The translations under genes and the position numbers were made by a program. This document shows, one piece after another, positions 25,565 to 38,900 of a stretch of 64,000 bases of DNA; positions within the stretch are counted from its first letter, which is position 1; every line of letters starts with the position of its first letter. The DNA lies in NCBI GenBank assembly GCA_030268105.1, contig BSDZ01000011.1, forward strand, positions 4,737,001-4,801,000. The letters are read 5' to 3'. This DNA comes from Volvox africanus (taxonomy: Eukaryota; Chlorophyta; Chlorophyceae; Chlamydomonadales; Volvocaceae). The notes under the pieces were generated by a model, which was given only the letters and a program-made list of their open reading frames with translations, searched no databases and had not been told where the DNA came from.

Positions 25565-25804
25565 TTAATATTTCTGATGATGTAACTCGTGATCTTCGTC
25601 TTCCTTTGCGAATGCGGACTTGTTTGCATACAGAAGTTTTTTTAACGACTCTGCATAGCTATTCTTAGTACATTCTATCATTTCATAAACCCAATTGTCT
25701 ATTATCCTAGGAGGCCTTCGTGGTACGTCGTAACCGACATCGGACATGGGGCTCTTTTCAAGAAACAAAGGGTGAGGGGTCATCATGAGGGGTCTCCACG
25801 CCAT
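25565..25804 (-). CDS. Small hypothetical protein (79 residues)
   Basis: The ATG at 25804 sits in a good context (GCCATGGCG). The frame has 79 codons, no low complexity, and ends in TAA. The product is hydrophilic (VPRRPPRIIDNWVYEMIECT, YAESLKKLLYANKSAFAKED). Base composition is more AT-rich than neighbouring coding exons. I do not recognise it. It may be a genuine small gene or a last exon; it lies just upstream of the plus-strand IQ-motif gene, in opposite orientation. Confidence 0.35.
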   Translation of the reverse strand: MAWRPLMMTPHPLFLEKSPMSDVGYDVPRRPPRIIDNWVYEMIECTKNSYAESLKKLLYANKSAFAKEDEDHELHHQKY

Positions 25805-25949
25805 GGCAAGTACGTAAAACCATACCAGAATCCCTTATCCTAAATATACGAACCCCGCATTTCACACAATCATCTTCCCAATGCCTACTTCCAATCACAT
25901 CCACCCTCATCGGCCCGCCCTCTCGAAACCTAACGATATGAGCACACAG

Positions 25950-25954
25950 GCAGC

Positions 25955-25992
<38 letters not shown>

Positions 25993-28900
25993 CAACCCCC
26001 AAGAGAAAAGAGTCCACCACCGCGGCCTGCACCTGTCACCTTATATGAGCCCCTGCCTACGACACCTCAACCCCGGGCACCCGCGGTTCATCCCCCCAGC
26101 AGCCTCAACACTAACTTTCCCCAGCCGGAGCCATCGCCAGCCCAATACCAACAGCGAATTTTTCAACAAACATATCAAACCCTACAGCAGCGTGATCAGC
26201 AGCAGGATTCCCCATCCTTCCAACCGGGATTGAGCCCGCAGGGAGGTGTCCCACCAGCAGCTGCTGCCGGGCCCTACACGTATGCTGACTGGGTCGGAAG
26301 CGCTCCTGCTCCGGGGACCGCAACACATGCAAACGATGGGGCTTCCAAAAGTACGGGACTTTTACGGCAAGCCGTACGGGCCGCCGCCAGGGAAGGCAAA
26401 CCCCTGACGCTGAACTTTGTTGGTCAGATGCAACCCGCCATGACAAACAATCCGTACGGTATCAGCATACCGCATCAGCATCCGTACGGGGCGCCACAGC
26501 TGCCGCCACAAGGTTATTTTGGGCAGCTGTCACCGCAAGGACATGGCGGACCGCCAGGGCCGCCGGTTGGTTGGCAGCCCGGGACAGGGCGGGACCCGTA
26601 CGACACAATCCGGATCCCGGCGCTTCCGGACATGCGGAACATGCCGATGGAATTACAGGACTTCCGAGACCAGTGCGCAACAGGTGGGGGGGGTTATATA
26701 TTTCATGATAAGGCAACCTGAGACCCCGGGATCAGTCATGGGTAGTAGGCTTAAGCTGGGGCTTAAGCTGAAGCTCTTCAACATACCAATTTGAATATAT
26801 TTGTATATATTTGTGTACGTATTTGTATGCTTAACAATATTAATATGTATTTTTTAGCGCGTTAGCTCTCCCGCCTGGCCTCTGGCCCCTGGGGAGTAGT
26901 GAAGTCGGCATTTGAGAAGGGGATTCGGAGGACAGGGGAAGCTGGAAGGTCAAAGAACAGAATGTGCAGAAGTACGATGAAGATTCATGTTCGGCCCTTG
27001 GCGCCGTACTTAACTGCAGGTGTACGACAGGCTGTTGCCATGATAACGGCAATGGAGCATCAGCTGTGGTGGGAGCGATCTCGGCGGCAGCAGGTATGAA
27101 TAGCCATGGGCGGGTTCGGGACTTTTGAGAAAAATAAATGAAGGAAGAGTTGGCACAGAAAACAGCGTTGAAATAACTCGATGGGAAAATTGCGAGACCA
27201 AAACATGAAAATATTGTGATATCCTTAAGCGAACATGTATACATAGCGAACATATATCAAGTATACATTTCGCATATATATCATATACATATACATACAT
27301 ATCATATAGATAGATATCATATACATATATACATATATATATACGTACACATATATACATATATGTGCATATCTATCTATCTATCTATAAGTGGTCCCCA
27401 GGGATTTAAGGCAACCCATAGGTGTCTTCTCGCACTTCTTTCCTGTCTGCTTCTCGATCCCTAAGGCGGAGGAGGATTGCAAGGTGCTGCTGGCGGCAGT
27501 GCAAATGGAGCGCGGAGTGGGGGAGGCGCTGCTCGGGGCCGAGGAGCAGCGGCGGGCGGTGGCGGCGAGCACCGCCGGCAAACTCACATTGGCCGCGGAC
27601 GAACTGCCGCAGGTGCCTGCCTACCCTCGTGCTGCCTTAAGGCCTTGTCATAAAATACCAAATATTACAATTGTAATCATTCATACATGTTACATTGTCT
27701 TATCGTCTATACACGTTACAGTTTTATGCTCAGCTGTCATTTGCCCAAGTCCCCGCGGTTGCTAAGGGGTTATCCTGGATTTTTGCACTCCATACCGTGT
27801 CAGTGTGCACAGGTGTGTTTTACAGTTGTATCTTCTGCCTCGTCACTCTTATTCCGCCGTTTCATACCCCCTATTTGTACTCCCGGTGGTCAGGCCAGTG
27901 AGGCTGCAACCACCATTCAAAAGCACGTCCGGGGGCATCTGGCGCGGAAAGAGTGAGTCGCAACTCGCGAGCCGCGTTGAACTTCACTTGGCTAGGGACT
28001 GTAATAAATATATATGACCCACGGGTCACGAGTCCTTTCATGATGTGCTTAGGGTTGTATATAAGCAAGGTCAATTTCCTGCTGTCACGTGTGAACGATG
28101 GTGGGTCGCAGGTTTGAGACTCACCTTCGCGATATTCTTCGTGGAGTTGACCCATCCCTGGACCCCGCAGCGCTGCCGACCGCCGCCCAGTCCCACATCA
28201 GCCATGTCAACGCCACGAGATTCCCTCAAAACCTGGGGCTGCGGACGCTACTGGGGGACGTGGTGGGTTTGTGTTGGGTTGGTTGATCCGTTGGTTGGTC
28301 CAAATATTAGCCTTTGTAAATAATAGTCGCTATATGGATTTAGAGAATTGCACGTTGTGTTTTAACATTATGAGAAAGAATCAAAAGCACCTTTCATGAT
28401 TTTGCATCCCGCTTCCCGACCTTCCTCCTCCCCCGCATTCGCCCTCCCCTTTCCCTTCCTCAATCAACCTTTTAGATTAACACCATCCTTTGCTTGTTCC
28501 GGTGATACACAGGCTGTTGGCCCCTCCAGCAGCACGCTCTCTCCGGAGCAAGCAGATGCGGCCGCCTTCTACCGCCGCCAAGTCGACCGAATCGGGAAGC
28601 GGCTGGCGGCGCACAAGGGTAGGGGAGATTGCCCAAAGGGCCCTCGTGTTTGCCATTTCATGGGAGCCAGTACGGCACCCGGATATGGGGGGTTGGGGAG
28701 TAAGTTATGGTACATCGCACGTTATGGCTCGGCAGGACGGTAATATGGCATGACCGATGTATGTATGTGTTGTGTATGTATGTGTTTGTGTGGTGTGTGG
28801 GGGTGGGGGAGTAACTAGCGGGGCTGAGCTACATCCTAACCCCATAAGTAGCAATGAAGAGTCAAAGAAAAACAAATGGTACGTGTGGTGTTGGCCCACA

Positions 28901-31900
28901 CATACGTTACCCCTCCCGCCGTTTTCAGATGCTGGTCTGCCCCACCCGGACGACACGTCGGGGGACCCGCTCCATAGGGACGTCAAGGAGCTGCTCTCGG
29001 GAAGCTACCCGGCGAGCAGTGCACAGGTATGGTGTGTGTATGTGTGTATGTGTGTGGAGGGGGACACAGCCACGAACAATAGATTGGTAGGTAGATAGGT
29101 AGGTAGTAGATAGGTATAAAGATAGGTATAAAGATAGGTAGATAGTTAGGTAGATAGGTAGATGGGTAGAGAGAAAGCTTGTGTGTATGTGTGGTGTGTA
29201 GGGGTTTGGTGGTGGGTGTTGAGGATTTATTATATAATGCCATTAAATGTATTTGTAACGTTCAGCACATGAACTACATAGCACAACATACTTTGATATG
29301 TATGTTCAATACGGATATACATTTTGGGTTACTGTTGTATCATCATGTTTATTACATTTGTTTGTCTGTTTGACAACCCTCCGCTGTGCTCCATCAGGTC
29401 ATCGCGGCCCTGGTACGGCGTTGTCGTGAGCTCCAGGCGGCCCTCTTGGAGGCAGTGGGCGATCTACAGCAGGCGCAGCTGACCATACAGGTGGGCGACA
29501 AAGTACGATTATTATATGCACGACACAGTACGGCATATGATGCAGTTGCAGATGCAGATCTCTCTTCGAGCTCTTCCACATCATCACATCCCACAGATCG
29601 GCATTTTATTCAATCTATATTACAAACTTTTAGATAATACTTTTGCATATTCTCAATCTAACATGCTGGGTGATTGTACGGCGAGCGTAAGATATCATTG
29701 TGTTGATCGTACGGCAAAATGTATGGCAGGGTTTAAAAGACGCCAACGCCAAGGTCGCAGAGCTGAGCAACGTGCGGGCTGATTTGGAGGCATCAAGACA
29801 TGATAATTTAAGACTGGTGGCCATGGTGGCGAAGCTGCGTACGGCACTGGGGCCCCATGCGACAGGGAGCTCTGGTGGCGGGGCTCGGGAGAACCCATAC
29901 GTGGCGGCTTGGTACCGGAAGGCGTACGCCGACCGGGAGTGGCAGCGGGTGCCCCCGGTAAGTGGCCATTGAGGGTTGCGTTTGTGCTCTTGGTTTCGGA
30001 GCATGAGATTGGAGTTGTCCTATGACTGGGAATGTGAGGCAAGTTGTTGAGGTCGTTGAGGTAATAAATGCAACTTTAATCCGTAAAACCAACCTTTTGT
30101 TGTCTTGTTGTCTTGCTACGTTGTCCTGCAAAAACCTTTATGCATGGAAATACGATAACGTTTACAAACCTTAAGGCTACTTGAGTCAACAAAAGATATA
30201 CCGTCGCATTTATCCATAATAGAGTTGAGCATTAGCACTAACAGTTTGGATAGTTATAAACTTTGGGAGATGGATCCTTCGAATGCATGTTGCGGCTGGA
30301 CAAAATACTGTGTGCTAAACCGCTTCTTTGTCGTGCACCCATTGGAATTAAGAAATATATTATCTGTGAGGTAAATGACAAATTCATATCAAAGTAATTA
30401 TAAATGAACAAAAAAAGGAACAGAAAGTTCAAATTTGCTACTCCTGTTTGTAACCTTGTTATCTCGTCGCCTGATGTTTCTCCCTCCCTTCCCCTTTTCC
30501 TTAAACCCCATATACGACACGGCTCCCCCCCTGATAGGGGGGCCCGGGGGGAATAGCTCTTATGGATGGTCCAGATACGGCAGTTGAAACCTGGGACGAC
30601 TTGCGGGCCTCGGTTCCGGAGCCGGTCCTGGTGCCCAGGATCGCCGTACCGGGAACCAACTACCGTGACCTAATGACTCTTAATCAGGTGTGTGTGTATG
30701 CGTTTGTTTGTGTATCCATCCATCCATCCATCCATCCATCTATCTATCTATCTATCCGCCTACCTGTATTATATGCGCTGTAGGATTTGATCAGAACCGC
30801 ATCACAAGGCCCACAGGATCCTCTATACAGTATGTCCGTACCGGACAGCTCAGCTTTTATGTACGAGCGCGATACGCCGCTCGTCCCAATGCAGTCAACA
30901 GCACCCCTCATGAGGGAGTCCATGCCCCCTGATATGTACCTGGTGCGTTTTGTGAATGGGCGGGGCTTTGGGGTCGATGACTGAGGGAATGCATGAGTAC
31001 ATACACAGACACAGACACACAGACACACAGACACAGACACACACGCCGTGTGCTCCCCCCTGCGCTGTGGTTCGGCCTGGTCAGGGCCCCCGGTGCTTGT
31101 CCTTTCAGGGCAAGTTGCCCACAGTGTAACACACGTTCATTAACATACACATACACACACATGCAGCTCAAAACAATTTCGTTCACTTGCGGAGGGTGGA
31201 GGGCGGAGGGACTCCCAACGTATAAGACATTATTGGAGTGGTGGTACCTGTCTTGCCTGTGGCCGCATGCGTCCCCCCAAACGTTGAAAATCCAAGCGTT
31301 GTAACCAATACTTAAAACCCGTTCACGTTAAACAAAAAAACAAAACGTTATGATTTGTATGTTACAGGGTCTAAACCACCCGGTCGTCCAACGCCAGCAG
31401 TCTCCGCGTCCCCCAGCACCTTTAGCCTCCGGAGCCACCCGTGTGTCATCCATAGGGCCCTTCCAGCAGCAGCAGCAGCAGGAGCAATGGGAGTCGCAGC
31501 AACAGCTGCAGCATGAAAGTCCCCGCGTCGGCAGCAGGGCAGGGTCGATCGGTGGCGGTGGCGGCGGAGGGGGCTCTGAAACCCAGGCCATCTTGAGCAG
31601 CGGCTGGTCGGGGGTTGGGGGTGCGGGCAGTATCGACCCATCGCTACGGATCAACAAGAATACGCCTGTCGTACCAGTGTACAGCGTACTGCCGCTAATT
31701 CGGGAGGACGAGTTTATACGGGTGAGTGATTGACAGCGGGTTCTTTGGCAAATTTGGGTTTGCTCGAGGGCTGCTTTTGCTGAAGAAATCAACACATAAA
31801 TATAATTTGCATTTATATATATATATATATATTTAGATGGCGGATTTATATAAGTTGTATACTGTATACAAAAATGTATCTATCGGTTTGTAAGGATTTA

Positions 31901-32707
31901 AATGATCTTTTAGCAATCGCTACTGTTTACCTGCTCTCTGCCTTTTACCTATACGCTGGATCCCAACTTAAGGTTCATTCATTCGTAATAGCGATATTAA
32001 GAAATCCCCCGGGGGGAAGCGCTCGGCTTCCGGTGCATTGTGGCTGCTGAATCTTCTTTTTGATACGCGCCGTTGTCGTAATCACCTCAATAACCTTCCC
32101 CCATTGTAACCTTCCCCAATCTGGACCAACGGCTTCTTTTCAGTTCCGGTAGTTCATTGTTTCGTACCTCCATGCAGTAATGTACTTCCTTTTTTATATA
32201 TGATACCGATAGATCAAAATAACTAAATAAAATATTTAATCTACGAAAACTGGATAAGGTAATAACAGCGGTAGCAACCAGCACGCACAGAATATTTCTC
32301 GTGAATCGATTCAATTTTGAATCAATTGCGTTTGATGTCTTCGTACAACCGTTGTAGCTGCCTCCATCCATGTAGCTGCCTCCTTGTGTGTTTTTGTGGC
32401 TTCCTCGCAGCGCTCCATATCGCCCCCGCGGGATGCTCTTCAACCACCCGCCACACCGCCACCATTGCAACAACAACAACAACAACAATACCTCCCTACT
32501 GCAGCCTTCACTGCCACCCCTGCCGTATCTCGTCAGCCGTCGTATACCACGTTGCCGACCAACATGCCGTACATCCGGGACCGCATCCCAGCGGCGCCGA
32601 CATTGATGTCGCCGCCACCACATCAACTGATACCTCCCGATGTTGTGGTTGGGGCTGCGGCCGCAATGACGCCTCCACATCATCACCGGCAGCAGCAGGG
32701 ACAGTAG
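25950..32707 (+). CDS. Q-rich coiled-coil protein with an IQ (calmodulin-binding) motif
   Basis: Thirteen phase-consistent exons are seen: 25950-26683, 27020-27093, 27466-27612, 27894-27952, 28112-28262, 28513-28618, 28929-29026, 29398-29490, 29730-29957, 30538-30687, 30784-30942, 31368-31721 and 32411-32707, in all about 883 codons ending in TAG. The first starts at an acceptor with a poly-Gln tract, so 5' exons are missing. Exon 4 encodes a canonical IQ motif (IQKHVRGHLAR), which in known proteins binds calmodulin or related EF-hand proteins. Helical heptad segments flank it (VLLAAVQMERGVGEALLGAE, LVRRCRELQAALLEAVGDLQ, VAELSNVRADLEASRHDNLR). N- and C-terminal parts are Pro/Gln/Gly-rich. In green algae such proteins often belong to flagella or centrioles, but nothing in the sequence proves this. 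Family not recognised. Confidence 0.7.
31087..31132 (+). repeat. Dispersed repeat, copy 2
   Basis: The segment matches 17018-17070 at its two ends (CCCGGTGCTTGTCCTT and CAGTGTAACAC) with a divergent middle. It lies in the intron 30943-31367 of the IQ-motif gene. Confidence 0.6.
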
Positions 32708-32983
32708 CTGCTACACACACACAAACACACAGAGACGCTCCGGCCCTCTTAAGAGCGGGATCAGTGTGGGAGAGTAGGAAGCGAAAGCAATACACACATT
32801 ACCTCCCGGGGGATGTGGGGAAATACTTGGGAATACACAGGAGGCCTGTTTAAAGAAGCTTAAAATACGTACGGTGAAAATATGACACTTGTATTTGATC
32901 CACATCACGCTCAATTAAGGTGTAGGATCTGTTTGTGTCTGCTTGGATGATTTGTACATGTATGTGTGTGTGTGCGTGCGCGC

Positions 32984-33029
<46 letters not shown>

Positions 33030-33916
33030 GTGCGTGTGTGCATTTAGCAGTGACTCCAGGGAACTCAGGAGCGGAAGTGACTTACGAAGCAACACCGTGA
33101 TAGCGTGCGCGTGTGTGTGCGTGTGTGTATGTATGTGTGTATGTGAGGGAGAGCCATGCGCTTGGAAGCATGTCTGTAAATAAGTCCGCCTGGTGGTTGG
33201 AAAGCTAGCCTGATTTTCGGTCTAACGAAGTTTTCAGCTATATATACTATATATAAAATATTATATATATATGGGTTATATATATGGGTTTAGGGTTTTT
33301 TAGTCCAGTAAGGAGATGGCTGGTGATGGAGGTGGAGGCGGCAATTTCAGTGGTCATTGGTGTAAATTCTGTTGTCCATTGGCCCCTACTCCCTTCCCAT
33401 CCCTTCGTCACAACTTCAAAGCAACTCGTCACCAAGGCAGGCGGTGCTCACTTGAAATGAGATGAGACGAATTAAGTTGATTTGAATTGGATCGAAACCT
33501 GCAGTCTTGTGGTATTGCTTACAGATCGTGAGGCGCACGCCCGTGTTGGACAGTCCATGTAGGACTGCTTCGTCGTTCACGGAAGGTGTACGCAAAGTTT
33601 TCCATACAACATACATAATCCGGTATATATTATAATTGCCATGAAAAACTGAGGATTCTTGTTGGCAATGCAACCCGTCGTAAGGATGACGGAGTTAGGT
33701 CCATGGCGCCATGGCCGTTTCTTGTATCCAGTACGACAGTCAGAGACACCTTGACTCGCGGGCATTGAGAATTTCTGAAGAGATGTGTGCAGCAAGGTAC
33801 AGCAGGGTATGCGAATATTCGTTGCATTTTATGTATTCAATCAGTGCACAATTAGACTTTGGCGTTAATTGAATGGAGGTTGGGAGCTAAGTCGCGAAGT
33901 TTACGCTGGCCAAAAA
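32708..33916. other. Intergenic region with GT microsatellites
   Basis: No gene is supported. It holds TG/TATG runs at about 32960-33043 and 33105-33145, an AT-rich stretch at 33238-33285 and a short TTTAGGG trace near 33284-33301. The 5' part is the 3' flank of the IQ-motif gene; the 3' part must contain the promoter of the PAQR gene, where no clear motif is visible. Confidence 0.6.
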
Positions 33917-35981
33917 ATGGAAGCGCCTGACATGACGGAGTCGTCCCGGGATGCTGTGTTGGCCAGTCGCAACGCACCTCTTAGGCGGAGGCGGAGGGCA
34001 CAAGCACCCGTTCAGGATGCTGGAACGTTGGGATTTGAGGATATGCCCGACTACTTGCAGGACAACGAGTTTATTAAAGGTTACTACAGGGCTCCCGATA
34101 TGCCTTTTAAGCAGACACTCCGGTCGCTGTTTGACATCCATAATGAGACGGGCAACGTCTGGACGCACTTGTTAGGTATGTTCAATTACATGATTAATTT
34201 TCGTGAGACACGATTGGTCATTTTTAATGTTTTCCCGCAGGATTCCTAGTCTTCGCGGGCTTAACTTTCTACGTCATAGCACAGCCGCCTATGCCTTTGG
34301 CATTTGGTAAGCGGCAGCTGGATCAGCTCTGGCTGTCGGTAAAAGACCGCGTTCACGGAACGGCTGACCATTTGCATAACTTGCAAGGTCGTTTGCCACA
34401 CTTGCCGGACCTCTCCGCCAATCTTCATCATTTACAGGAGCGTCTGGCTCACAATGTCGACTCTCTGGTGTATGAAGTTAAGGAGGAGGTGCAACACGCA
34501 GCGCAGGTTCTACACGACAGAATGCATAGTATCACTGATAACTTTCACTATGTAACGGAACGATTGAATACGCTGATACACGAGGCGGTGTCGGACCTGT
34601 TGATGTGGCCGGTACCGCGCTGGCCAGTCTACGTTTTCATGGCAGGTGCCATGATATGTCTGTTCCTCTCGGCGGTCTGCCACTTGTTCGGCTGCTGCTC
34701 CAGGCATTTAGCGCAGATCATCTGGAGATTCGATTACGCTGGGATTGCTATCCTAATCGTCACGTCATTTTACCCACCTGTTTACTACGCGTTCCTGTGC
34801 CAATCGTACTGGCGGATATTTTACCTGATCACCACGTCCGTTATGGGTAAGGAGCACATTGCAAGCAAGTGTCCATCGGCCACTTGTGGCTTTAGCAAGG
34901 ACTTTGTACAGACTGCAGCCGGGACAAGCACTTCCCGCTGTGCCCCAAACCAGACCTAACCCAAATCAAACTGTCAGCAAACCCCTATTACTACCAAACC
35001 GAAATCTTGCGCTGTTTGGGCCTTATTTGCATTTATATAAAAGCCCACTGCCAAATCACCCTTCCCTCCACGGCCACTAAAAACACCCTCCACCCTTCCC
35101 TTAAATCCATGGTGGCTTTGTGACAAGACTCGTAATTGGCACCACAACCGCACTTTCCACACCCTCTTCCTTCCCGGCCATTTCCCCTACAACCCTTCCT
35201 ACCCGCTCCACATCGTCCCCCGCCCATCTCATCCAAAGGCGCCGGGGCAGTGGCAGTGTCCCTCCTGGACGTGTTTCAGAAGACGGAGTGGCGCGCTTTC
35301 CGCGCATCGATGTTTGCGGGCTTGGGGCTATGGGGAGTGGTGCCGCTGATCCACGCCTGCATTGCGCACTCGGACATTGCGGCCGTGAGGGGCGCCACTG
35401 CGCTGGACGTCCTCATGGGGGCCCTGTACTTGGTGGGTCTGGGATCCTATGATTAGTATGAAGTTTAAACGCAAACCTGGAGTCCCGTACCGATATACCG
35501 ATTATGACAAAACCAAAGTTTTAACTCGCCACAAACACAAACTCACATGCCCACGCAGCTGGGCGCCGTCATCTACGCAACCCGCGTGCCAGAACGATGG
35601 CTGCCGGGCCGCTTTGATGTTTGGCTTCACGGCCACCAGATCTTCCACATCCTCATCGTGCTGGCCGCTCTAGCGCACTACCGCGCCGTCATGCTGCTGC
35701 TACATTGGCGTGACGCCAGTGGTGGCTGCGCTGCTTCCCAGGTGGCGTCACCGAATGTTGCCGATCTCGGACTTGGGTTGCCCGGCAGATTCTCTGCGTC
35801 CCGGAGCGCGGTATCAGGAATAGCGAGTGGGGGCAGCGTGGCTCTGGAGCAGGTTGTAGAGACGCTGCGAGAGTATGCGTTGGAGTACCTGAGAGGGCTG
35901 CTTTCAAAGGGAGGGGTTCAGCTGCCAGCGGCGGCGACAGTGACAGTAGCGGCACCGCAGGGTGGTGCTGTGGGATCTTGA
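33917..35981 (+). CDS. PAQR / adiponectin-receptor-like (HHP-type) seven-helix membrane protein
   Basis: Exons 33917-34175, 34241-34846, 35239-35432 and 35559-35981 join in phase to 493 residues. The ATG at 33917 (context AAAAAATGG) is the first in frame. Family hallmarks appear in order: YLQDNEFIKGYYRAP, the pre-helix-1 signature HNETGNVWTHLLG, helix 2 (WPVYVFMAGAMICLFLSAVC), HLFGCCSRHLAQIIWRFDYA, SFYPPVYYAFLC, FRASMFAGLGLWGVVPLIHA, and the helix-7 region RVPERWLPGRFDVWLHGHQI with FH. The conserved His and Asp residues that bind zinc in AdipoR are kept. Known members are ceramidase-like receptors or regulators of membrane lipids. The protein is longer than usual because about 100 residues (about 108-208) are inserted between helices 1 and 2; this insert is amphipathic and helical (LQERLAHNVDSLVYEVKEEV). 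Ligand unknown. Confidence 0.9.
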
Positions 35982-38900
35982 CAAGGCGATGAGATAAGAG
36001 CAGCAGTAGTTGCTGTTGCCTCATACAGAGAGGATGGATACATATTATACTTTAGTATAGATGTAGGGAGGAAGGTGGCGTAACAGGGTAACTTCATGAC
36101 ATTTGACATATGCACCTTCCTGTGAGGCCCCGAATAGCTAAGGAGGCTTCTGCTGCTGCCGCTGCCGCCATAGGAGGGACCAAGGTACGGTTCCTTGGGT
36201 TCTTCGGTCGTGTGCAAAAATCATGTGGTGGAGGCGGAGACGAACGAAGGGGGAGGGCGCATGCGGTGACAATGCAGTGAACTAACACAGCAAACGAATG
36301 AGTGTGTGGGAGGTGTGCCACGTGGCTTGAGACGTGATAACTGAAAGAGGAACGACAGAGCGTGGAAGCTCTCATTCCAGTGGGGGTGGCGAGGTGGTTG
36401 ACTCAGGACCTCATCATCTCACACCTACACACGCTCTCATCTCCCTCGATTTGGCGTTGGTGTTGGTGACGGCGCCAATATGAGCATGTCACGGTGTGGA
36501 GATAGCAGGAGGGTGATTTCCGATGCAGCGGGGGGTGGCTGATGGTGAATGAGTGGGAGAGGTTTGGAGGGATCCAGAAGGGGGCGGGTTCCGGAGCTGT
36601 GTGGTGTGCATGCCTTTTCTCTCGTATTTTTTTGTCGTTGCAGGTATGTTTCTGTTTGGGTCGAGTTATCATTAGCAAAGCCGCCACAGCAGCTGTGGCA
36701 GCGCCACCCGCCCAAGCCCAGCCCTGTGGTCAATGTGTGCGCGAAGTATGAAATCGATATAAACGCAGGTCGTTACTTCCACCTCCACTCCCGCTACCGA
36801 GAGGGGGACTCTTAGGGGTTGTTTGGAAGGTGGGGATTGTGCGGTTGCGCAATATGGTTTCTTAGGGCTTAACTCAGCTAGGGTTGGTTTTCACGACTAG
36901 GTGTGTCTGGTTATATGGCATATGGCATGGCGGCTCGTAGCCCTCGGTCACAGCCATGTGTTGTCATGGTCATGGCCATAGTGATGGTGAGGAGTCAAAC
37001 AGGAGGTCGCATCTTTTCCTGTCTTGAGATTTGCGATGGCGATGAAGGTGGCGGTGTTGAGCTCAATCTTTCCGTATAATCAGGGCGCGATATCACACGT
37101 GATGTGGGACACTGAGCGATCTCCCCGCATCGCTCACACACATAAATCAACTGTACGCCACCGCTGCCGCGTGCCGCTGTGAATATGATGTCGTCGATGT
37201 TGACGCCTTCTTTTCTGACCTTCCACCCCATGTGCTGCGATACTTTTCCCTCCCGGTACTGGTGGTGAGGTAATCTCTTTCATCATGCTTACCCACGCCA
37301 CCTCCCCTCCCGCTGTGGGTTTCAGGGGATGTAGGGCTCAAGGCTCACAAACTAAGCTCCGTGCCCCGAGAGATGCTCGGCCCCGGCTCACACCTGCGGG
37401 TCAGGCTTTGCGCCCTAAGGCCTCACTTCTCATGGGCTCCCCAACTGACTGGGTCGAAAGAGGTTTGGGGTGGGGTCGGGCCCCCCTCTCCCCATGAAGA
37501 GCTGGAGAGCAGGGGCTGGGACAACAAAGTGGCTAACGCGGAGGTGAACCCGCCTTGGAGCTAGATGGTGCTTTGTCGCGCCAGTTGGGGTGGGCAGGTT
37601 TGGAGGACCAGTGCGAGTTGGCGTGTCCACTTAATGTTTTGACGGACGGATATGGACAGAATATATATGTGTTTATATATACACCCTGAATATGGAATGG
37701 TCGCTTTTGAGTTATCAACTGAAGTGTGGTGGTGTAATGGCCGGTGAAAGGGGGCGCGGTGATGTGCCATCAGTATCGCCGCCGTCGTTGTCATCGTCGT
37801 GTTTTCATTACCATCGTAAGTGACTGGTGGCACGAGCATAGAAGAACGATCAAAACGGATGTGTGATGGCTTGTAAGGCTTGATGGGGTGCTCATATGGT
37901 ATGTCTTCGCGGGAGGAGATCCACCACTAAGGGGGTGGGAGCCGGTGTTGTGTGCATACTATAAACACGTGGGACTAGAGACGATGAGGGGGGGGCGGAT
38001 GTGGGAGGAGGGAGCTGAGGAGGGGGGGATGCAGGGCCGGCTGGGTCTGCGCAGTCCTACTCCATATCTAACTTTCCATAAAACATTCTTCACGTCGCTT
38101 CTGTCTCTTGTGACGTTATGGCTCTCGTGCCTGTATGCGTGCTTAGACTGAATTATCCCCTGTGTTGGATCGCCGTCCCTTTCCGTCTGCCTGTTATCCG
38201 TCTGTTCCTCTCGTACCTGTACGGTGCTATATTCACGCGTACATTTCAGGAGGACCAGAATGGAACTGTGTTTGCTGTTGTCTTCTCTTTAACAGGGTCA
38301 AAACGAAACATGTCTTTTTCCGTTGTGCAATGTTTAAAGTCCTACGGCATCATGATATTTCTTCAACGCATCAAGGTGTGTATTGTTGCGTGTGCAGAAC
38401 AACAATACTGATACTCCGGGTACGATCTGTCAGTGCATATATCCCAGGACCAAAGAATGACGATGATGTCAAATAGTGGGGGTAATCGTTTAGATTGTTG
38501 ATGTCGACCCAATGTAATGCCATCGTAGAGATAGATGTCGGCGGCTGCTCCCTGCTCGCTGTCGCACCAATAGTGTACGTGTGCATGTGCGTATGCGCCG
38601 CTTTATACTAGATGATGTATGTAAACACTGGGAAGTGGTGATAAGCTTCCACCGTATCCTAATGATTTACGAGCTCGTGAGTGGCGGCCCTCGACGTCAA
38701 CCCGGGATGCCATGCGTGTGTGGCGCAACCTTTCCCCTCCCCTCCACCCCAAGCCAGCCCGGGTGAGGTACCCCTCGCCCTCTTTTAAGGCATACAGCTT
38801 CTGCTGCTTCCCAAAAACCGCATCCGTTGACTGCCGTACACACTTCACGACTGGACCGGAAATCGCAGCTATTGCAGGATGCGGCTCCCGTCCAAAACAA

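Noticed and set aside
37888..38411. Hydrophobic plus-strand frames suggesting a membrane protein
   Set aside because: They are short, overlapping, in different frames, without consistent splice borders or known motifs.
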